NCBI RefSeq assembly: GCF_000473995.1
Contig: NC_022571.1
Coordinates: 1,886,501-1,950,500 of the forward strand
DNA length: 64,000 bases
Direction of reading: 5' to 3'
DNA from: Clostridium saccharobutylicum DSM 13864
Lineage (GTDB): Bacteria; Bacillota; Clostridia; Clostridiales; Clostridiaceae
The notes beneath the pieces were generated by a model. The model ran no database searches, was not told where the DNA came from, and saw only the letters and a program-made list of their open reading frames with translations. Of the stretch, positions 36,781 through 45,390 are shown in pieces. A program made the translations under genes and the position numbers. How positions within the stretch are numbered: the stretch's first letter is position 1; each line of letters begins with the position of its first letter.

Positions 36781-36924
36781 ATGAGTAATTTTATAATTGC
36801 TGTTGGCAATACTGCAAGTGGAAATATTGAAGGTGGAATTATTGATAGCTTAGATGAAAGCAATGTAACACATTAATATATCAAAGTAAAAGATTTAAAG
36901 AATAGAGAGCCAATGTATGTGTAA
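36781..36924 (+). pseudogene. Small ORF interrupted by in-frame TAA
   Basis: A good RBS (GAAGAGG) and ATG start MSNFIIAVGNTASGNIEGGI..., with TAA at codon 32 (36874-36876). The same frame goes on to encode YIKVKDLKNREPMYV before TAA at 36922. A CAA-to-TAA change would explain it. Either a 31-residue peptide is made or a 46-residue protein was lost. Family unknown. Confidence 0.5.
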
Positions 36925-36972
36925 TATGTGTAATATGTATGATATTTTGAAAATTATGTTATAATAAGCATT

Positions 36973-37009
36973 ATTAGTTACTATAATCTAATGAACAATA
37001 GTAACTAAT
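36973..37009. repeat. 12-bp inverted repeat upstream of 37067 gene
   Basis: ATTAGTTACTAT pairs with ATAGTAACTAAT around 13 nt. There is no T-run; it lies about 60 bp before the next ATG, so operator or leader hairpin. Confidence 0.45.
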
Positions 37010-37066
37010 ATTACGTAACAAGAATAATTTAGAGTATTATTTTAAATAGAGTAAGGTGATTATTTA

Positions 37067-37363
37067 ATGAAAAGGGAAAAGATAAGTATAGAGGAACAGG
37101 CAGAACTTTTATTAAATGAGTTTAAAGAAATGTATGAACCTAAAAATAAAATTATTGATGAGATTATATTGAAGGAACAAAATAACTTGAGCAAAGGTGA
37201 AATTCCTCAAGTTGTTTTGAAACATGTAGTCGTTGCAATTTATCGGGTAGTTTTTATTGAAAAAGTTACTGTTGGAGATAGCGCTTATAAACTATTGCAA
37301 AGGATGGATAAACTTTCACGGTCAAATGGTTGGTTGCCTTTTGGAATTGTAAATCCTTTTTAA
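37067..37363 (+). CDS. Small hypothetical protein (possible bacteriocin-immunity-like)
   Basis: 98 residues, predicted mostly helical, cytoplasmic: MKREKISIEEQAELLLNEFK at the start, LSKGEIPQVVLKHVVVAIYR in the middle, ending LPFGIVNPF. Size and the helix pattern vaguely recall four-helix bacteriocin immunity proteins (EntA_Immun), but I see no decisive motif. AAGGTG precedes the ATG. Neighbours are small decayed ORFs. Confidence 0.6.
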   Translation: MKREKISIEEQAELLLNEFKEMYEPKNKIIDEIILKEQNNLSKGEIPQVVLKHVVVAIYRVVFIEKVTVGDSAYKLLQRMDKLSRSNGWLPFGIVNPF

Positions 37364-37561
37364 AAAATAATAGTACAGGAAAGAACTTATTTCTTATGGT
37401 GAGTATTATATAAGGACAATCCTACCTATAATTTTTTTAGTTTATATTTCAACATCGTATTAAAACATAGACTAAATTTATATAAAACTTACAAAGAGAG
37501 GAGTTTTGGAGAAGGAATAGTTTAGTTTTCAGGAACTATATTATTTTGTCCAAATAAAACT

Positions 37562-38122
37562 ATGAGAAAAGAAATAATATTAAAGAAAAAAGATGATAAT
37601 GAAGTACAAGCAGAATTAAAGATTTTAGATATTTCATATATTGATAAAATAATAAAATTGGAGCAAAAAATTTACAATGGGTTAGAAAATAAAGAATTTT
37701 ATTCGTGTTCATCTAGAGAAGAGTATGAAGAAAAGCTTAATGGAGATGGAGCTATAGTAGGGTGTGTTAATTTAGAAAATGATGAGTTAGTAGCAATTGG
37801 TGCATATGTTGAATATGGATATAGAGAACATAATTATGGGTATGATTTTGGTATTGATGGTGACGAACTTTTAAAAGTTGCACAAATTGAATCAACTATA
37901 GTTTTAAATGATTATAGGGGAAATAAGCTTCAAAAAATTATGTGTGAAGCTCTTGAAGAGATGGCAATAAATAATAAAATGAAAATCATTAGTGCAACTG
38001 TTGCACCATATAATAAGTTTAGTTTAAATACATTTAAAAATCTTGGATACAATATTGTAGCGGACAAATTAAAATATGGTGGATTAAGAAGATATGTACT
38101 AATGAAAAAGTTAAAGAGATAA
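37562..38122 (+). CDS. GNAT family N-acetyltransferase
   Basis: 186 residues with a GNAT fold: a strand-rich centre and the acetyl-CoA loop as VLNDYRGNKLQKIMCEALEE (about 118-138), then KIISATVAPYNKFSLNTFKN and LGYNIV near the end. The substrate is not predictable. The ATG has no clear Shine-Dalgarno; GGAG motifs lie 45-60 nt upstream, so expression may be weak or the start may differ. A strong terminator follows. Confidence 0.82.
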   Translation: MRKEIILKKKDDNEVQAELKILDISYIDKIIKLEQKIYNGLENKEFYSCSSREEYEEKLNGDGAIVGCVNLENDELVAIGAYVEYGYREHNYGYDFGIDGDELLKVAQIESTIVLNDYRGNKLQKIMCEALEEMAINNKMKIISATVAPYNKFSLNTFKNLGYNIVADKLKYGGLRRYVLMKKLKR

Positions 38123-38189
38123 TTAGTGCAATTTTTGATTTTCCGTATTTAGATTGTAGAAGTTAATTATGATAATACCACGGAATATT

Positions 38190-38230
38190 AACTCGTCTCT
38201 ATTGACTGTGGATAGAGGCGAGTTTTTTTC
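38190..38230 (+). terminator. Terminator after GNAT gene
   Basis: AACTCGTCTCTAT pairs with ATAGAGGCGAGTT (one G-U) and is followed by a T-run. Confidence 0.9.
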
Positions 38231-38507
38231 ATTTAGAATTGTGATTGTGAAATATTACAGTTATTAATAAAAAAGATTCTTAATTCTATAAAATTGCAGT
38301 AGGTTGTCTAAGTAGTCCTGACTATATTTATTAAAAAACAAGAATACTTTTTAATTTCTATTGCTGATGGTATTTAAAAAATACATAACTTAGAAATAAG
38401 ATAATATATTTGATTAATGTATAAAAAATATCCTCTTATGTATAACGTTTACATAAAATGTGATATAATTAATATATAATCAATTATATATATTAGGGGG
38501 AATAAAT
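38231..38507. other. Upstream region of 39-codon ORF
   Basis: 277 bp. A probable extended -10 promoter (TGATATAAT, 38461-38469) lies 39 bp before the small ORF. Nothing else recognised. Confidence 0.45.
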
Positions 38508-38627
38508 ATGCTAGGATTAGTTATTTTTATTAGTTTTATATTAATTGCTTGTAATGTTTTTTATGAAGAAGATGAAATTGAAGGAAAAGCAGATGTTAAC
38601 GAAGAAAAATTAAAAATTAAAAAATAA
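38508..38627 (+). CDS. 39-residue single-helix membrane peptide
   Basis: ATG 38508 with AGGGGGG 7 nt upstream, and a good promoter and terminator around it, encodes a hydrophobic helix (MLGLVIFISFILIACNVFYE) followed by a charged tail (EEDEIEGKADVNEEKLKIKK). The dedicated promoter, RBS and terminator make a real gene likely. The single Cys sits at the end of the helix. No family known to me. Confidence 0.6.
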   Translation: MLGLVIFISFILIACNVFYEEDEIEGKADVNEEKLKIKK

Positions 38628-38658
38628 ATTAACAATATATAAATTAATTACTTAAAAT

Positions 38659-38694
38659 AAAAAGTGCCATCTATAATTATAAGTGGCACTTTTT
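38659..38694 (+). terminator. Terminator after small membrane peptide
   Basis: AAAAAGTGCCA pairs with TGGCACTTTTT around 14 nt and ends in a T-run. Confidence 0.88.
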
Positions 38695-39035
38695 ATTTTA
38701 ATGTATATGATAATTAGCAAAATTTTTATTTGTGTAGTTTAAAAAGGAATTAAAAATTAAGGATAAATAATATATGAAATATTGGTATATTATTTGCAAT
38801 AGTTGTTAACATAATAAATGAAGAACTACAAAAATTAAATTCTCAACGATTTAGAAAACATTTTAAAAATCAGTTTATTACATAGTATCCTATTGTCTAA
38901 TATATTTATTTTTATAAAAGTAAATATATTATATTTGATGAAAAATAAAATAGAATCAGATAAAAACTGTTGTTAATTAATAATAATTATTATATAATAG
39001 AGATATAAAATATAATTAGATAGGAGAGAATTATT
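38695..39035. other. Gene-free stretch before small Cys protein
   Basis: 341 bp with no supported ORF. A TATTATATAAT element at about 38987-38997 may be the -10 of the following gene. Confidence 0.4.
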
Positions 39036-39224
39036 ATGGGAAATAGCAATAATTTAAACAAAGAAAAAGAATGTGGTTGTAATAGCAAGCATGTTGATAA
39101 ATATGAAGTAGCTTTAGAAGAAGAAAAAGTTAAAGCAGATTCATCAAAACCATGTGATCCAAGTAATCCAGATTATCCATGGGTGTCATGTGGTATAGAT
39201 AAGAAATCTGAAGGCAAAAAATAG
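39036..39224 (+). CDS. Small Cys-containing hypothetical protein
   Basis: 62 hydrophilic residues with four Cys: KECGCNSKH near 12, then CDPSNPDYPWVSCG near 40-53. AGGAGAG precedes the ATG, and terminator-like hairpins follow. The Cys pattern suggests a metal-binding or disulfide-stabilised peptide, but no family is recognised. Confidence 0.65.
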   Translation: MGNSNNLNKEKECGCNSKHVDKYEVALEEEKVKADSSKPCDPSNPDYPWVSCGIDKKSEGKK

Positions 39225-39243
39225 ACTTCAAATATAAAAAAAT

Positions 39244-39279
39244 AAACATTGTATATTTGAATTAAAAAATACAATGTTT
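39244..39279 (+). terminator. Hairpin after small Cys protein
   Basis: AAACATTGTAT pairs with ATACAATGTTT (11 bp, 14-nt loop), 19 bp after the stop. Confidence 0.6.
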
Positions 39280-39287
39280 ACTTACTT

Positions 39288-39311
39288 AAGGTGAGAATAT
39301 ATTCTCACCTT
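39288..39311. terminator. 24-bp palindrome, bidirectional terminator
   Basis: AAGGTGAGAA and TTCTCACCTT flank TATA; ATTTTTATA follows. It lies between convergent genes. Confidence 0.75.
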
Positions 39312-39374
39312 ATTTTTATATACGTAATTCAAAGCGGATTAATATAAAATAACAGAATTTTATTATTGCGTTAA

Positions 39375-39668
39375 TTACTTAAGTTTAAGTACCTTATCAA
39401 GGTTTTCGAAAACAGATTGATCATAATCTTGATGAAGAGACACTTCTAATACATCATAAAGTTTTTCCAATTGCTTTATGATTTGATTTAAAACAAAATC
39501 ATTTTTTACAAGCAAAAACATTTTACTAGTACTCCCATCTCCAACTCTAGCACAGAGTATTCCTTCAAGATTAAATGCACGACGTGCGAAAAGTCCAGTT
39601 ATATGACTCATTACTCCACAGTGATTTCTAACAAGAAGTTCAATAAGATAAAAATTAGTATTAATCAT
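39375..39668 (-). CDS. ilvN: Acetolactate synthase small (regulatory) subunit
   Basis: 97 residues: one ACT domain (about 5-75; LIELLVRNHCGVMSHITGLF, then A-R-R-A-F-N-L-E-G-I-L) that binds branched-chain amino acids for feedback inhibition. The ATG at 39668 overlaps the ilvB stop region (ATGATTAA) and has AGGTGG 10 nt upstream, so translation is coupled. It is shorter than E. coli IlvH and close in size to IlvN/IlvM. Controlled with ilvB by the upstream T-box. Confidence 0.92.
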   Translation of the reverse strand: MINTNFYLIELLVRNHCGVMSHITGLFARRAFNLEGILCARVGDGSTSKMFLLVKNDFVLNQIIKQLEKLYDVLEVSLHQDYDQSVFENLDKVLKLK

Positions 39669-41382
39669 TAAACTTTTCACCACCTATCATTTCTAAATTT
39701 GATTTTCCAGGAGCAACCATAGGAAATATATTTTCACATTCATCTATAGGGACATTAATTACGCACGGACCTTCTTCATTCAAGATGTTTTCAAGTTTCT
39801 CTAAAGGGTATTGTTCATCACCTAAATCATAACCTTTCATTCCAAATCCTTCAGCTACTACTTTAAAATTAGGATTAGATATAAAACTAGATGCAATATA
39901 ATGTTTATTATAAAATAATTCTTGTTGTTGTCTAACTAATCCTAAATGATGGTTGGTTAGTATAATAACTTTTACATTGAGATTAAAATCTGCAAGTGTA
40001 GCTAGTTCTTGAATATTCATCAAGATGGAACCATCTCCACTAAAGCAAAGTACGTTTTTATCAGGATTAACTAAAGCAGCACCAATAGATACAGGAAGTC
40101 CAAATCCCATTGTCCCAAGACCACCAGATGTTAATAAAGTTTTTGGCTTTTTAAATGGATATCTTTGAGCAGTCCACATTTGATGTTCTCCAACATCGAT
40201 AGCTATTATTGCATCACTTCCTACCTTAGAAGCTATAAATGGAATTAAGTTAGCTGGATGCATAGTATTTTCATAAGAAGGAAGTGGGTATTTTTCTTTA
40301 AAGCATTTAACTCTCTTGACCCAAGAATTTCTAGATTTAACATCAACATATGGAATAATAGCATCTAGGAATTCTTTTATATCAGCAGCCATTGAAAGAC
40401 TGCATGTTTTAACTTTATTTAATTCAGAAGGATCAATGTCTACGTGAATAATTGAAGCATTAGGACAAAATTTATCTATGTTGCCAGTAGCTCTATCATC
40501 AAATCTTATTCCAAAAGCTAAAATTAAATCTGCTTCATTAAGCAAATAGTTTGTGTAAGGGGCTGCATGCATTCCAAGCATCCCAAGACTTAAATCATCA
40601 TCACAAGGAAATGCACCAAGTCCCATGAGGCTCAAGGCCACAGGAATATTATTTTTTTTAGCTAATTCATACAAATTACTAGAAGCATTGGAACTAATTA
40701 TCCCACCTCCAGCATATATTATAGGCTTTCTTGAATTATTTATAAGTTCAGCAATACATTCAATTGTAGAACTTTTTAAGAAAGTCCTTGATGAAATAGT
40801 TTTTTCCTCAATAACATTACTAATATTAGACTCTAATGAATTAGATAAAGTGTCATCATTAGGGAAGAATTCTAATTCAATTATTTCTGTTTGAATATTT
40901 TTGGGTATATCAATAAGTACAGGACCAGGTCTGCCTTCAGTTGCAATTCTAAATGCTTCTGGTATTATAGTAAAAAGATCATGTATATTTCTAATTAAAA
41001 AATTATGCTTAGTAATAGGAATTGTTAAACCATAAGCATCTACTTCTTGGAAAGCATCTGTACCTATAGCGGATAGAGGTACTTGCCCAGTTATTACAAT
41101 TAGAGGAATAGAATCAAGTTTAGCATCAGCAATAGCAGTAAGTAGATTAGTTGCACCGGGACCAGAAGTTGCAAAACATACACCAACTTTATCAGTAGTT
41201 CTTGAAATACCTTGTGCAATAAATGCTGCACCTTGCTCATGACGAGCTAAAATATGTTTAATTTTGCTATTATATAAAGCATCGTACATTGGTAGATTAA
41301 ATCCGCCAGGAATACCAGAAATAAATTCAACACCTTCGTTTTCCAATAATCTAATAATTATTTCAGCACCACTACATTTCAA
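39661..41382 (-). CDS. ilvB: Acetolactate synthase large (catalytic) subunit
   Basis: 573 residues, the normal length. It condenses two pyruvates (or pyruvate and 2-oxobutyrate) in valine, leucine and isoleucine synthesis, using ThDP, FAD and Mg. N-terminal ALARHEQGAAFIAQG-type segment (seen as ILARHEQGAAFIAQG) with the ThDP-activating Glu, GPGATNLLTAIADA, FAD-domain GMHAAPYTNYLL and FGIRFDDRATG, and the ThDP motif GDGSILMNIQELATL (about 450). The leader contains a T-box. It overlaps ilvN by 8 bp. Confidence 0.96.
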   Translation of the reverse strand: MKCSGAEIIIRLLENEGVEFISGIPGGFNLPMYDALYNSKIKHILARHEQGAAFIAQGISRTTDKVGVCFATSGPGATNLLTAIADAKLDSIPLIVITGQVPLSAIGTDAFQEVDAYGLTIPITKHNFLIRNIHDLFTIIPEAFRIATEGRPGPVLIDIPKNIQTEIIELEFFPNDDTLSNSLESNISNVIEEKTISSRTFLKSSTIECIAELINNSRKPIIYAGGGIISSNASSNLYELAKKNNIPVALSLMGLGAFPCDDDLSLGMLGMHAAPYTNYLLNEADLILAFGIRFDDRATGNIDKFCPNASIIHVDIDPSELNKVKTCSLSMAADIKEFLDAIIPYVDVKSRNSWVKRVKCFKEKYPLPSYENTMHPANLIPFIASKVGSDAIIAIDVGEHQMWTAQRYPFKKPKTLLTSGGLGTMGFGLPVSIGAALVNPDKNVLCFSGDGSILMNIQELATLADFNLNVKVIILTNHHLGLVRQQQELFYNKHYIASSFISNPNFKVVAEGFGMKGYDLGDEQYPLEKLENILNEEGPCVINVPIDECENIFPMVAPGKSNLEMIGGEKFND

Positions 41383-41478
41383 AAAATCACTCCTAACATA
41401 AAATAATTTTCCTTACATTATATATAGATTAAAAAATAAGAAATATATCATAATATTTTTAAATATGGTTTTGCAAAT

Positions 41479-41752
41479 TAAAAAACTCTTCAGCCCATAA
41501 AAAACAATAGGACGAAGAGGAATAATTGCGATACCACCTAAATTTGTATTATTATAAATACACACTCAATATAACACAGATAAATTATTGATGTCATTGC
41601 TCTTTTAACGGTAATCTCATTCGTTTAATTCTACTATCTCAAAAGATTTCCATTAAAAATTCCGAGGCTATATTCCATATATATATCATGAGAATTTACA
41701 GCAGCCATTATCTCTCTTTGATTCGATAATATATGTACTCCTCCTCATCAAT
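41479..41752 (-). ncRNA. T-box riboswitch leader of ilvBN
   Basis: On the minus strand the leader starts GATGAGGAGGAGTA, contains an AGAGAGATAATGG stem I apex-type segment, and at 41539-41528 AGGTGGTATCGC, the T-box sequence that pairs with the tRNA acceptor end. A terminator stem follows (CTCTTCGTCC with GGGCTGAAGAG, then TTTTTT, 41520-41479), about 97 bp before the ilvB start. Uncharged tRNA should stabilise the antiterminator. The specifier region seems to read GGAATATAGCC; AUA (Ile) is one reading, but I am not certain of the register. Confidence 0.85.
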
Positions 41753-41845
41753 GCTTTTGATTATTAATATTTAATATGTATTATAAAGGTTGTATAAGTA
41801 ATAAATTATGATTTGTGGTTAAAATTAAAGAAATAGTCTATATAG

Positions 41846-41915
41846 AAATAGGGAAATTCTTTTGTGTAGCATTTCATTTATAACGTAGCAACTAAGCTAA
41901 AGAATCCCCTTATTT
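41846..41915. repeat. Imperfect long hairpin downstream of kinase-like gene
   Basis: AAATAGGG...ATTCTTT pairs with AAAGAAT...CCCTTATTT around a roughly 35-nt loop, 67 bp past the end of the minus-strand kinase-like gene. Possible weak terminator. Confidence 0.45.
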
Positions 41916-41981
41916 CAGTTAATTACCACATAAGTTTAAGCTTGGAATTGTTTATTTATAAGATTTTAAAGTTAGAAATAT

Positions 41982-42560
41982 CTAGCTTGCAGACATTTTG
42001 ATGCACAAAGTTTTCTTTGACATATATATATAATAATCATATCCTTTTGTCCAATATGGAAGAAGATTAGGTTTATAATCTAAAAGGTATTTTAAAAATT
42101 GATCAAAAGAGTTTAGGTTAACTAAGATTTTTATTATATCCTTAGGATAAGGTGTATTTTTACTAAATATTTTTCTGGGATCTATAACTTTAATATTTTC
42201 ATTTTTATCTACGAATATATGAGCATTTCTAATATTAAGTCTTTTAAATTTTAATATTTTGAAATCCTCAATTAAATCTATAATTTCACAAGAAAGTTTG
42301 TATGATAAACCATGTTCTTTTATATATTGAGATAAATTTAATCCTTCTACATAATCTCTTAAAACCATATTTTTAGCTATAAATAATACTTTTGGAAAGA
42401 ATTTGCTATCTTTAACTTGTTCTAGAATTTCAACTTCATCTTCAGCTTTTCTTTTTTTATAGAATATTTTTAATGCATAACCTTCTGGAGTTAAATAAAC
42501 GCTACCTTCATGACCCTTGCCTAAAAATTTACATTCCTTTATATCTAAGATGTATCTCAT
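41982..42560 (-). CDS. Divergent protein kinase-like protein
   Basis: 192 residues. The glycine loop (FLGKGHEGSVYLTPEGYALK, with ATP-binding Lys in ALKIF) and an αC-like Glu region are present, and VLRDYVEG is the hinge. The catalytic loop is degenerate: RLNIRNAHIFVDKNENIKVI, with no HRD, and DPR replaces DFG. The chain is short for a kinase (usual about 260). It may be a pseudokinase or phosphotransferase of the clostridial KdO/RIO-like type. On the minus strand the RBS is poor (no GGAGG within 12 nt). A duplicate of its first codons and upstream DNA is at 43520-43640. Confidence 0.75.
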   Translation of the reverse strand: MRYILDIKECKFLGKGHEGSVYLTPEGYALKIFYKKRKAEDEVEILEQVKDSKFFPKVLFIAKNMVLRDYVEGLNLSQYIKEHGLSYKLSCEIIDLIEDFKILKFKRLNIRNAHIFVDKNENIKVIDPRKIFSKNTPYPKDIIKILVNLNSFDQFLKYLLDYKPNLLPYWTKGYDYYIYMSKKTLCIKMSAS

Positions 42561-42901
42561 TTTACCACTTCAAAATATTGCTTTTAGTATTATATGTTTA
42601 AAGTGCTGAAAATGTTATAGTTTTTAAAGAGTGAAGTTTATCACTTAGTAGAAATTATGTAAACGTCAAAAGTTTCGTCAAAAATAATTGCAGAAGAAAA
42701 ACTTCAGAAACTGCATTATTCTTAAATGTAGACTATACAGGAAATGTTTAATATATTATAATGTTTAAGGCTAAATTGCACAAATAGCCAAAAGAGGTAG
42801 ATTAGGTAGAAATGCTTAGTTTACCTTTATTTTTTTAATTCACATAACTATATGGATAAACATAATATATACTATATTGAATTACTAAGGAGGAAATTTT
42901 G
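42561..42901. other. Divergent intergenic region
   Basis: 341 bp between the kinase-like gene and ymaF. Its first about 90 bp (with the first codons of the kinase-like gene) are duplicated at 43548-43640. No clear operator. Confidence 0.5.
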
Positions 42902-43306
42902 ATGAGATGTAATTATAAAAAAGATAATAGTTATTCTAATGAGAATAATCAATATGCAGAAAATTATTATAGAATAAAAAATCATAATCATGAATTTGAA
43001 TCAAGCACAGATTATGAAGAAGATGATGAGGGAGTAGAACACAATCATCGTATTGCTGGCGTAAGTGGTCCTCCAATAAAATGTGGCAAATCCCATATTC
43101 ACAAAATACACGTGTTAACAGATACCTTTGATGATCATTTTCATGAAATTTGTGATACTACTGGTCCAGCTATTTATATTGGAGATGGAAAGCACATTCA
43201 TTTAATCAAGGGTACAACAGAGGAAGCGGATGGACACACACATGATTATTTTTTTACTACTTTAATTCAAGATCCTACTAACGTACCAGAAGATAGAAAA
43301 TGCTAA
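42902..43306 (+). CDS. ymaF: YmaF family protein
   Basis: 134 residues, rich in His. The YmaF pattern is plain: NHNHEF near 27, EHNHRIAGVSG near 48, GKSHIHKIHVLTDTFDDHFH, TTGPAIYIGDGKHIHLIKG and DGHTHDYFFTTLIQDP. Regular H-x-H pairs suggest metal binding, but the role is unknown. ATG 42902 has AAGGAGG 8 nt upstream; a TTG at 42899 is too close to count. A terminator follows. Confidence 0.9.
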   Translation: MRCNYKKDNSYSNENNQYAENYYRIKNHNHEFESSTDYEEDDEGVEHNHRIAGVSGPPIKCGKSHIHKIHVLTDTFDDHFHEICDTTGPAIYIGDGKHIHLIKGTTEEADGHTHDYFFTTLIQDPTNVPEDRKC

Positions 43307-43401
43307 AAATATAATATGTTTTTTATTCTAAGTCATAGAGGTTTGGGTATGGAAGATATAAAATTAAAAACAGCATAAAGTATAAATATATTTATAAAAT
43401 T

Positions 43402-43430
43402 GAGGCTGGGATTTAATCCTAGCCTCTCTT
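43402..43430 (+). terminator. Terminator after ymaF
   Basis: GAGGCTGGGATT pairs with ATCCTAGCCTC around a short loop, then TCTTTT. Confidence 0.88.
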
Positions 43431-43895
43431 TTGACGTTAAAAATAATTTTGACGACTTGTTTTGGTAATGAGAATTAAAATACTAAAGTTCTTTAAATAC
43501 AATGCATTACCAAGCCTATTTAGTTAAATATTATGTTACGATAATTTATATCTAAGATGTATCTCATTTTATCACTTCAAAATATTGCTTTTAGTATTAT
43601 ATATTTAAAGCTTTGGAAATGCCAATATTTAAAAAATGAGATTTATAACGTAAGCAAAATTGTAAGAACATCAAATCATGGTATTTATCAAGGAATAAAA
43701 TAATTAAGTAATAAAATATAAAAGTTTTAGAAATAGGGCTCTTATTTCATAGTACGAGAAAATTATAGAATTTTTTAGCACTGAAAATCAGAGCATATAT
43801 TGACTGAGATGTAACTACAAAAGTATTTTTAAAGAAAGTAATTAGAATAATATCTATTAAATGATTGTTATAAATTATAAGCTTGGCAAGAAAAC
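43431..43895. other. Intergenic stretch with duplicated kinase-gene start
   Basis: 465 bp. GGTAATG (43462-43468) can pair with CATTACC (43504-43510). The only recognisable content is the duplication at 43520-43640. Confidence 0.5.
43520..43640 (-). pseudogene. Truncated duplicate of kinase-like gene 5' end
   Basis: From 43548 to about 43611 it matches 42541-42604 with very few differences (ATG, MRYILDI codons and upstream DNA). From ATG 43567 it reads MRYILDINYRNIIFN and stops, so the gene is lost after eight codons. Confidence 0.8.
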
Positions 43896-44129
43896 TTAAT
43901 TGTTAGATGTTCTAAGAAATTTAACAAATTCTATTTCGTTTGAATTTAAAGATAAGGTGACGTGTTTACCAACAAAAGTAAAATGTTTGTTATACAAATA
44001 GAAATTTTCAAATGCTTTTACTATAGTGATGTCTTTCTTATTAGTAGGACTAGGGTATGTAACATATTGAAAATCTTTTATTTCAATTTCTTTGCCTGAT
44101 TTTAAAGAAATATAAACGCTATTTTCCAT
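43896..44129 (-). CDS. Small hypothetical protein
   Basis: 77 residues, no membrane segment. It reads MENSVYISLKSGKEIEIKDF and continues with a predicted beta-rich pattern. AAGGAG lies 8 nt before the ATG at 44129 on the minus strand, so this start is preferred to 44147. Perhaps a small beta-barrel (YopX/SH3-like); not recognised with certainty. Confidence 0.65.
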   Translation of the reverse strand: MENSVYISLKSGKEIEIKDFQYVTYPSPTNKKDITIVKAFENFYLYNKHFTFVGKHVTLSLNSNEIEFVKFLRTSNN

Positions 44130-44712
44130 AATACTAACTCCTTTCAATATAATTTTACTATATTTCTAATTAAAAGAAATAATAAGGGAATTAAAAAGAA
44201 AAAAATAGTTATAAAAGGAATATAGAAAGAAATAAAAAGTAAGAAAATATAGTATTTTTAGACAATTTAAATAAATGAATCAAGAACGTAATAAATATGC
44301 TTCATTAGATTATACGTTTTGCTAATATGGGTATTTATAACAAAAATTTTTATTTGCGAACATATGGAAAATTAAAGTGAATTCCTATAATTATTAATAA
44401 AGTTATTTATGTAACTATGAAGCGAGGTATTATAAAAATTATCTACTTGCCTAAATGTAAGATATTATTAAATTTATGAATTATTTGGTATTTCATAGGA
44501 AAAATTGGTTAGAATTAAATAATAGCTAATGATTTATTGATTCAATAAAATTAAAATAATTTAAATTTTTTACATTAAATAATGGATTTTTGTGCAAAAT
44601 ATATATAAGTTATTTATTTTATTACAATTATAAATAAATTTATTACTATGTTTTTTCTGAGTTCAATTATTTAAGAATTAAATATGTTATAAAATTAAGG
44701 AAGTGAAAAGTT
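44130..44712. other. Gene-free stretch
   Basis: 583 bp, extremely AT-rich. I see no ORF with an RBS, no dyad of note and no terminator. Confidence 0.5.
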
Positions 44713-45204
44713 TTGTTTAAGATAGGAGATAAGATCGTTTATCCAAATCAAGGAATAGGAATAATAGATTTTATAGAGGAAAAAGAATTTAAGGGAGAAA
44801 AGCAGAGTTATTATAAAATGCATTTATTAAATAATACTATGAAAGTATCAATACCTTGCAGCATGGTGGAAACATCACATATGAGATTGATAAGTGATTC
44901 TAAAACTTTAGATAATACTTTAAAACATATAAATAAATTTATACATGAAGTAGAAACATTAGCTAGAATTAATTATAAAGAAAGAAATGCAATTTATTTA
45001 GGAAAAATAAAACAGGGAACCTTAGATAACTACTTAGAGGTGATTTGTAATCTTACTCAACTTAAAAAAAATCATTCATTGAATTCAACTGAAAAACATA
45101 TACTTCGTAATGCTAAGAAACTTGTAATAGAAGAGATATCACAAGCTAAAAATTTATCTAATGATGAAGCAAGTAACCTACTAGATGTATCTATTGGATT
45201 TTAA
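44713..45204 (+). CDS. CarD-family RNA polymerase-binding regulator
   Basis: 163 residues. The N-terminal CarD/TRCF RNA-polymerase-interaction domain (MFKIGDKIVYPNQGIGIIDF, then IPCSMVETSHMR) is followed by a helical DNA-binding region (about 65-160; NSTEKHILRNAKKLVIEEIS). Such proteins stabilise open complexes. The start is TTG at 44713, supported by AAGGAAGTG 8-10 nt upstream and by the usual MF-x-IGD beginning. It stands alone with its own terminator. Confidence 0.9.
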   Translation: MFKIGDKIVYPNQGIGIIDFIEEKEFKGEKQSYYKMHLLNNTMKVSIPCSMVETSHMRLISDSKTLDNTLKHINKFIHEVETLARINYKERNAIYLGKIKQGTLDNYLEVICNLTQLKKNHSLNSTEKHILRNAKKLVIEEISQAKNLSNDEASNLLDVSIGF

Positions 45205-45220
45205 TTTATCCAACTTTATT

Positions 45221-45264
45221 AATAATGCCCAGTAGTTTTAGTTTTAAATTACTGGGCATTATTA
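45221..45264 (+). terminator. Terminator after CarD gene
   Basis: AATAATGCCCAGTA pairs with TACTGGGCATTATT; 16 bp after the stop, T-rich end. Confidence 0.88.
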
Positions 45265-45390
45265 TATTAAAATCATCATAAAAATAAGTGTTGAATATAT
45301 TAGATATTTTCATGTGCCTAAAGATTCTAATAATTTTTTTAAAAGTTTAGATGTATGGTTATGTTGTGATTTGAAATGGGGGCTTAAAAT

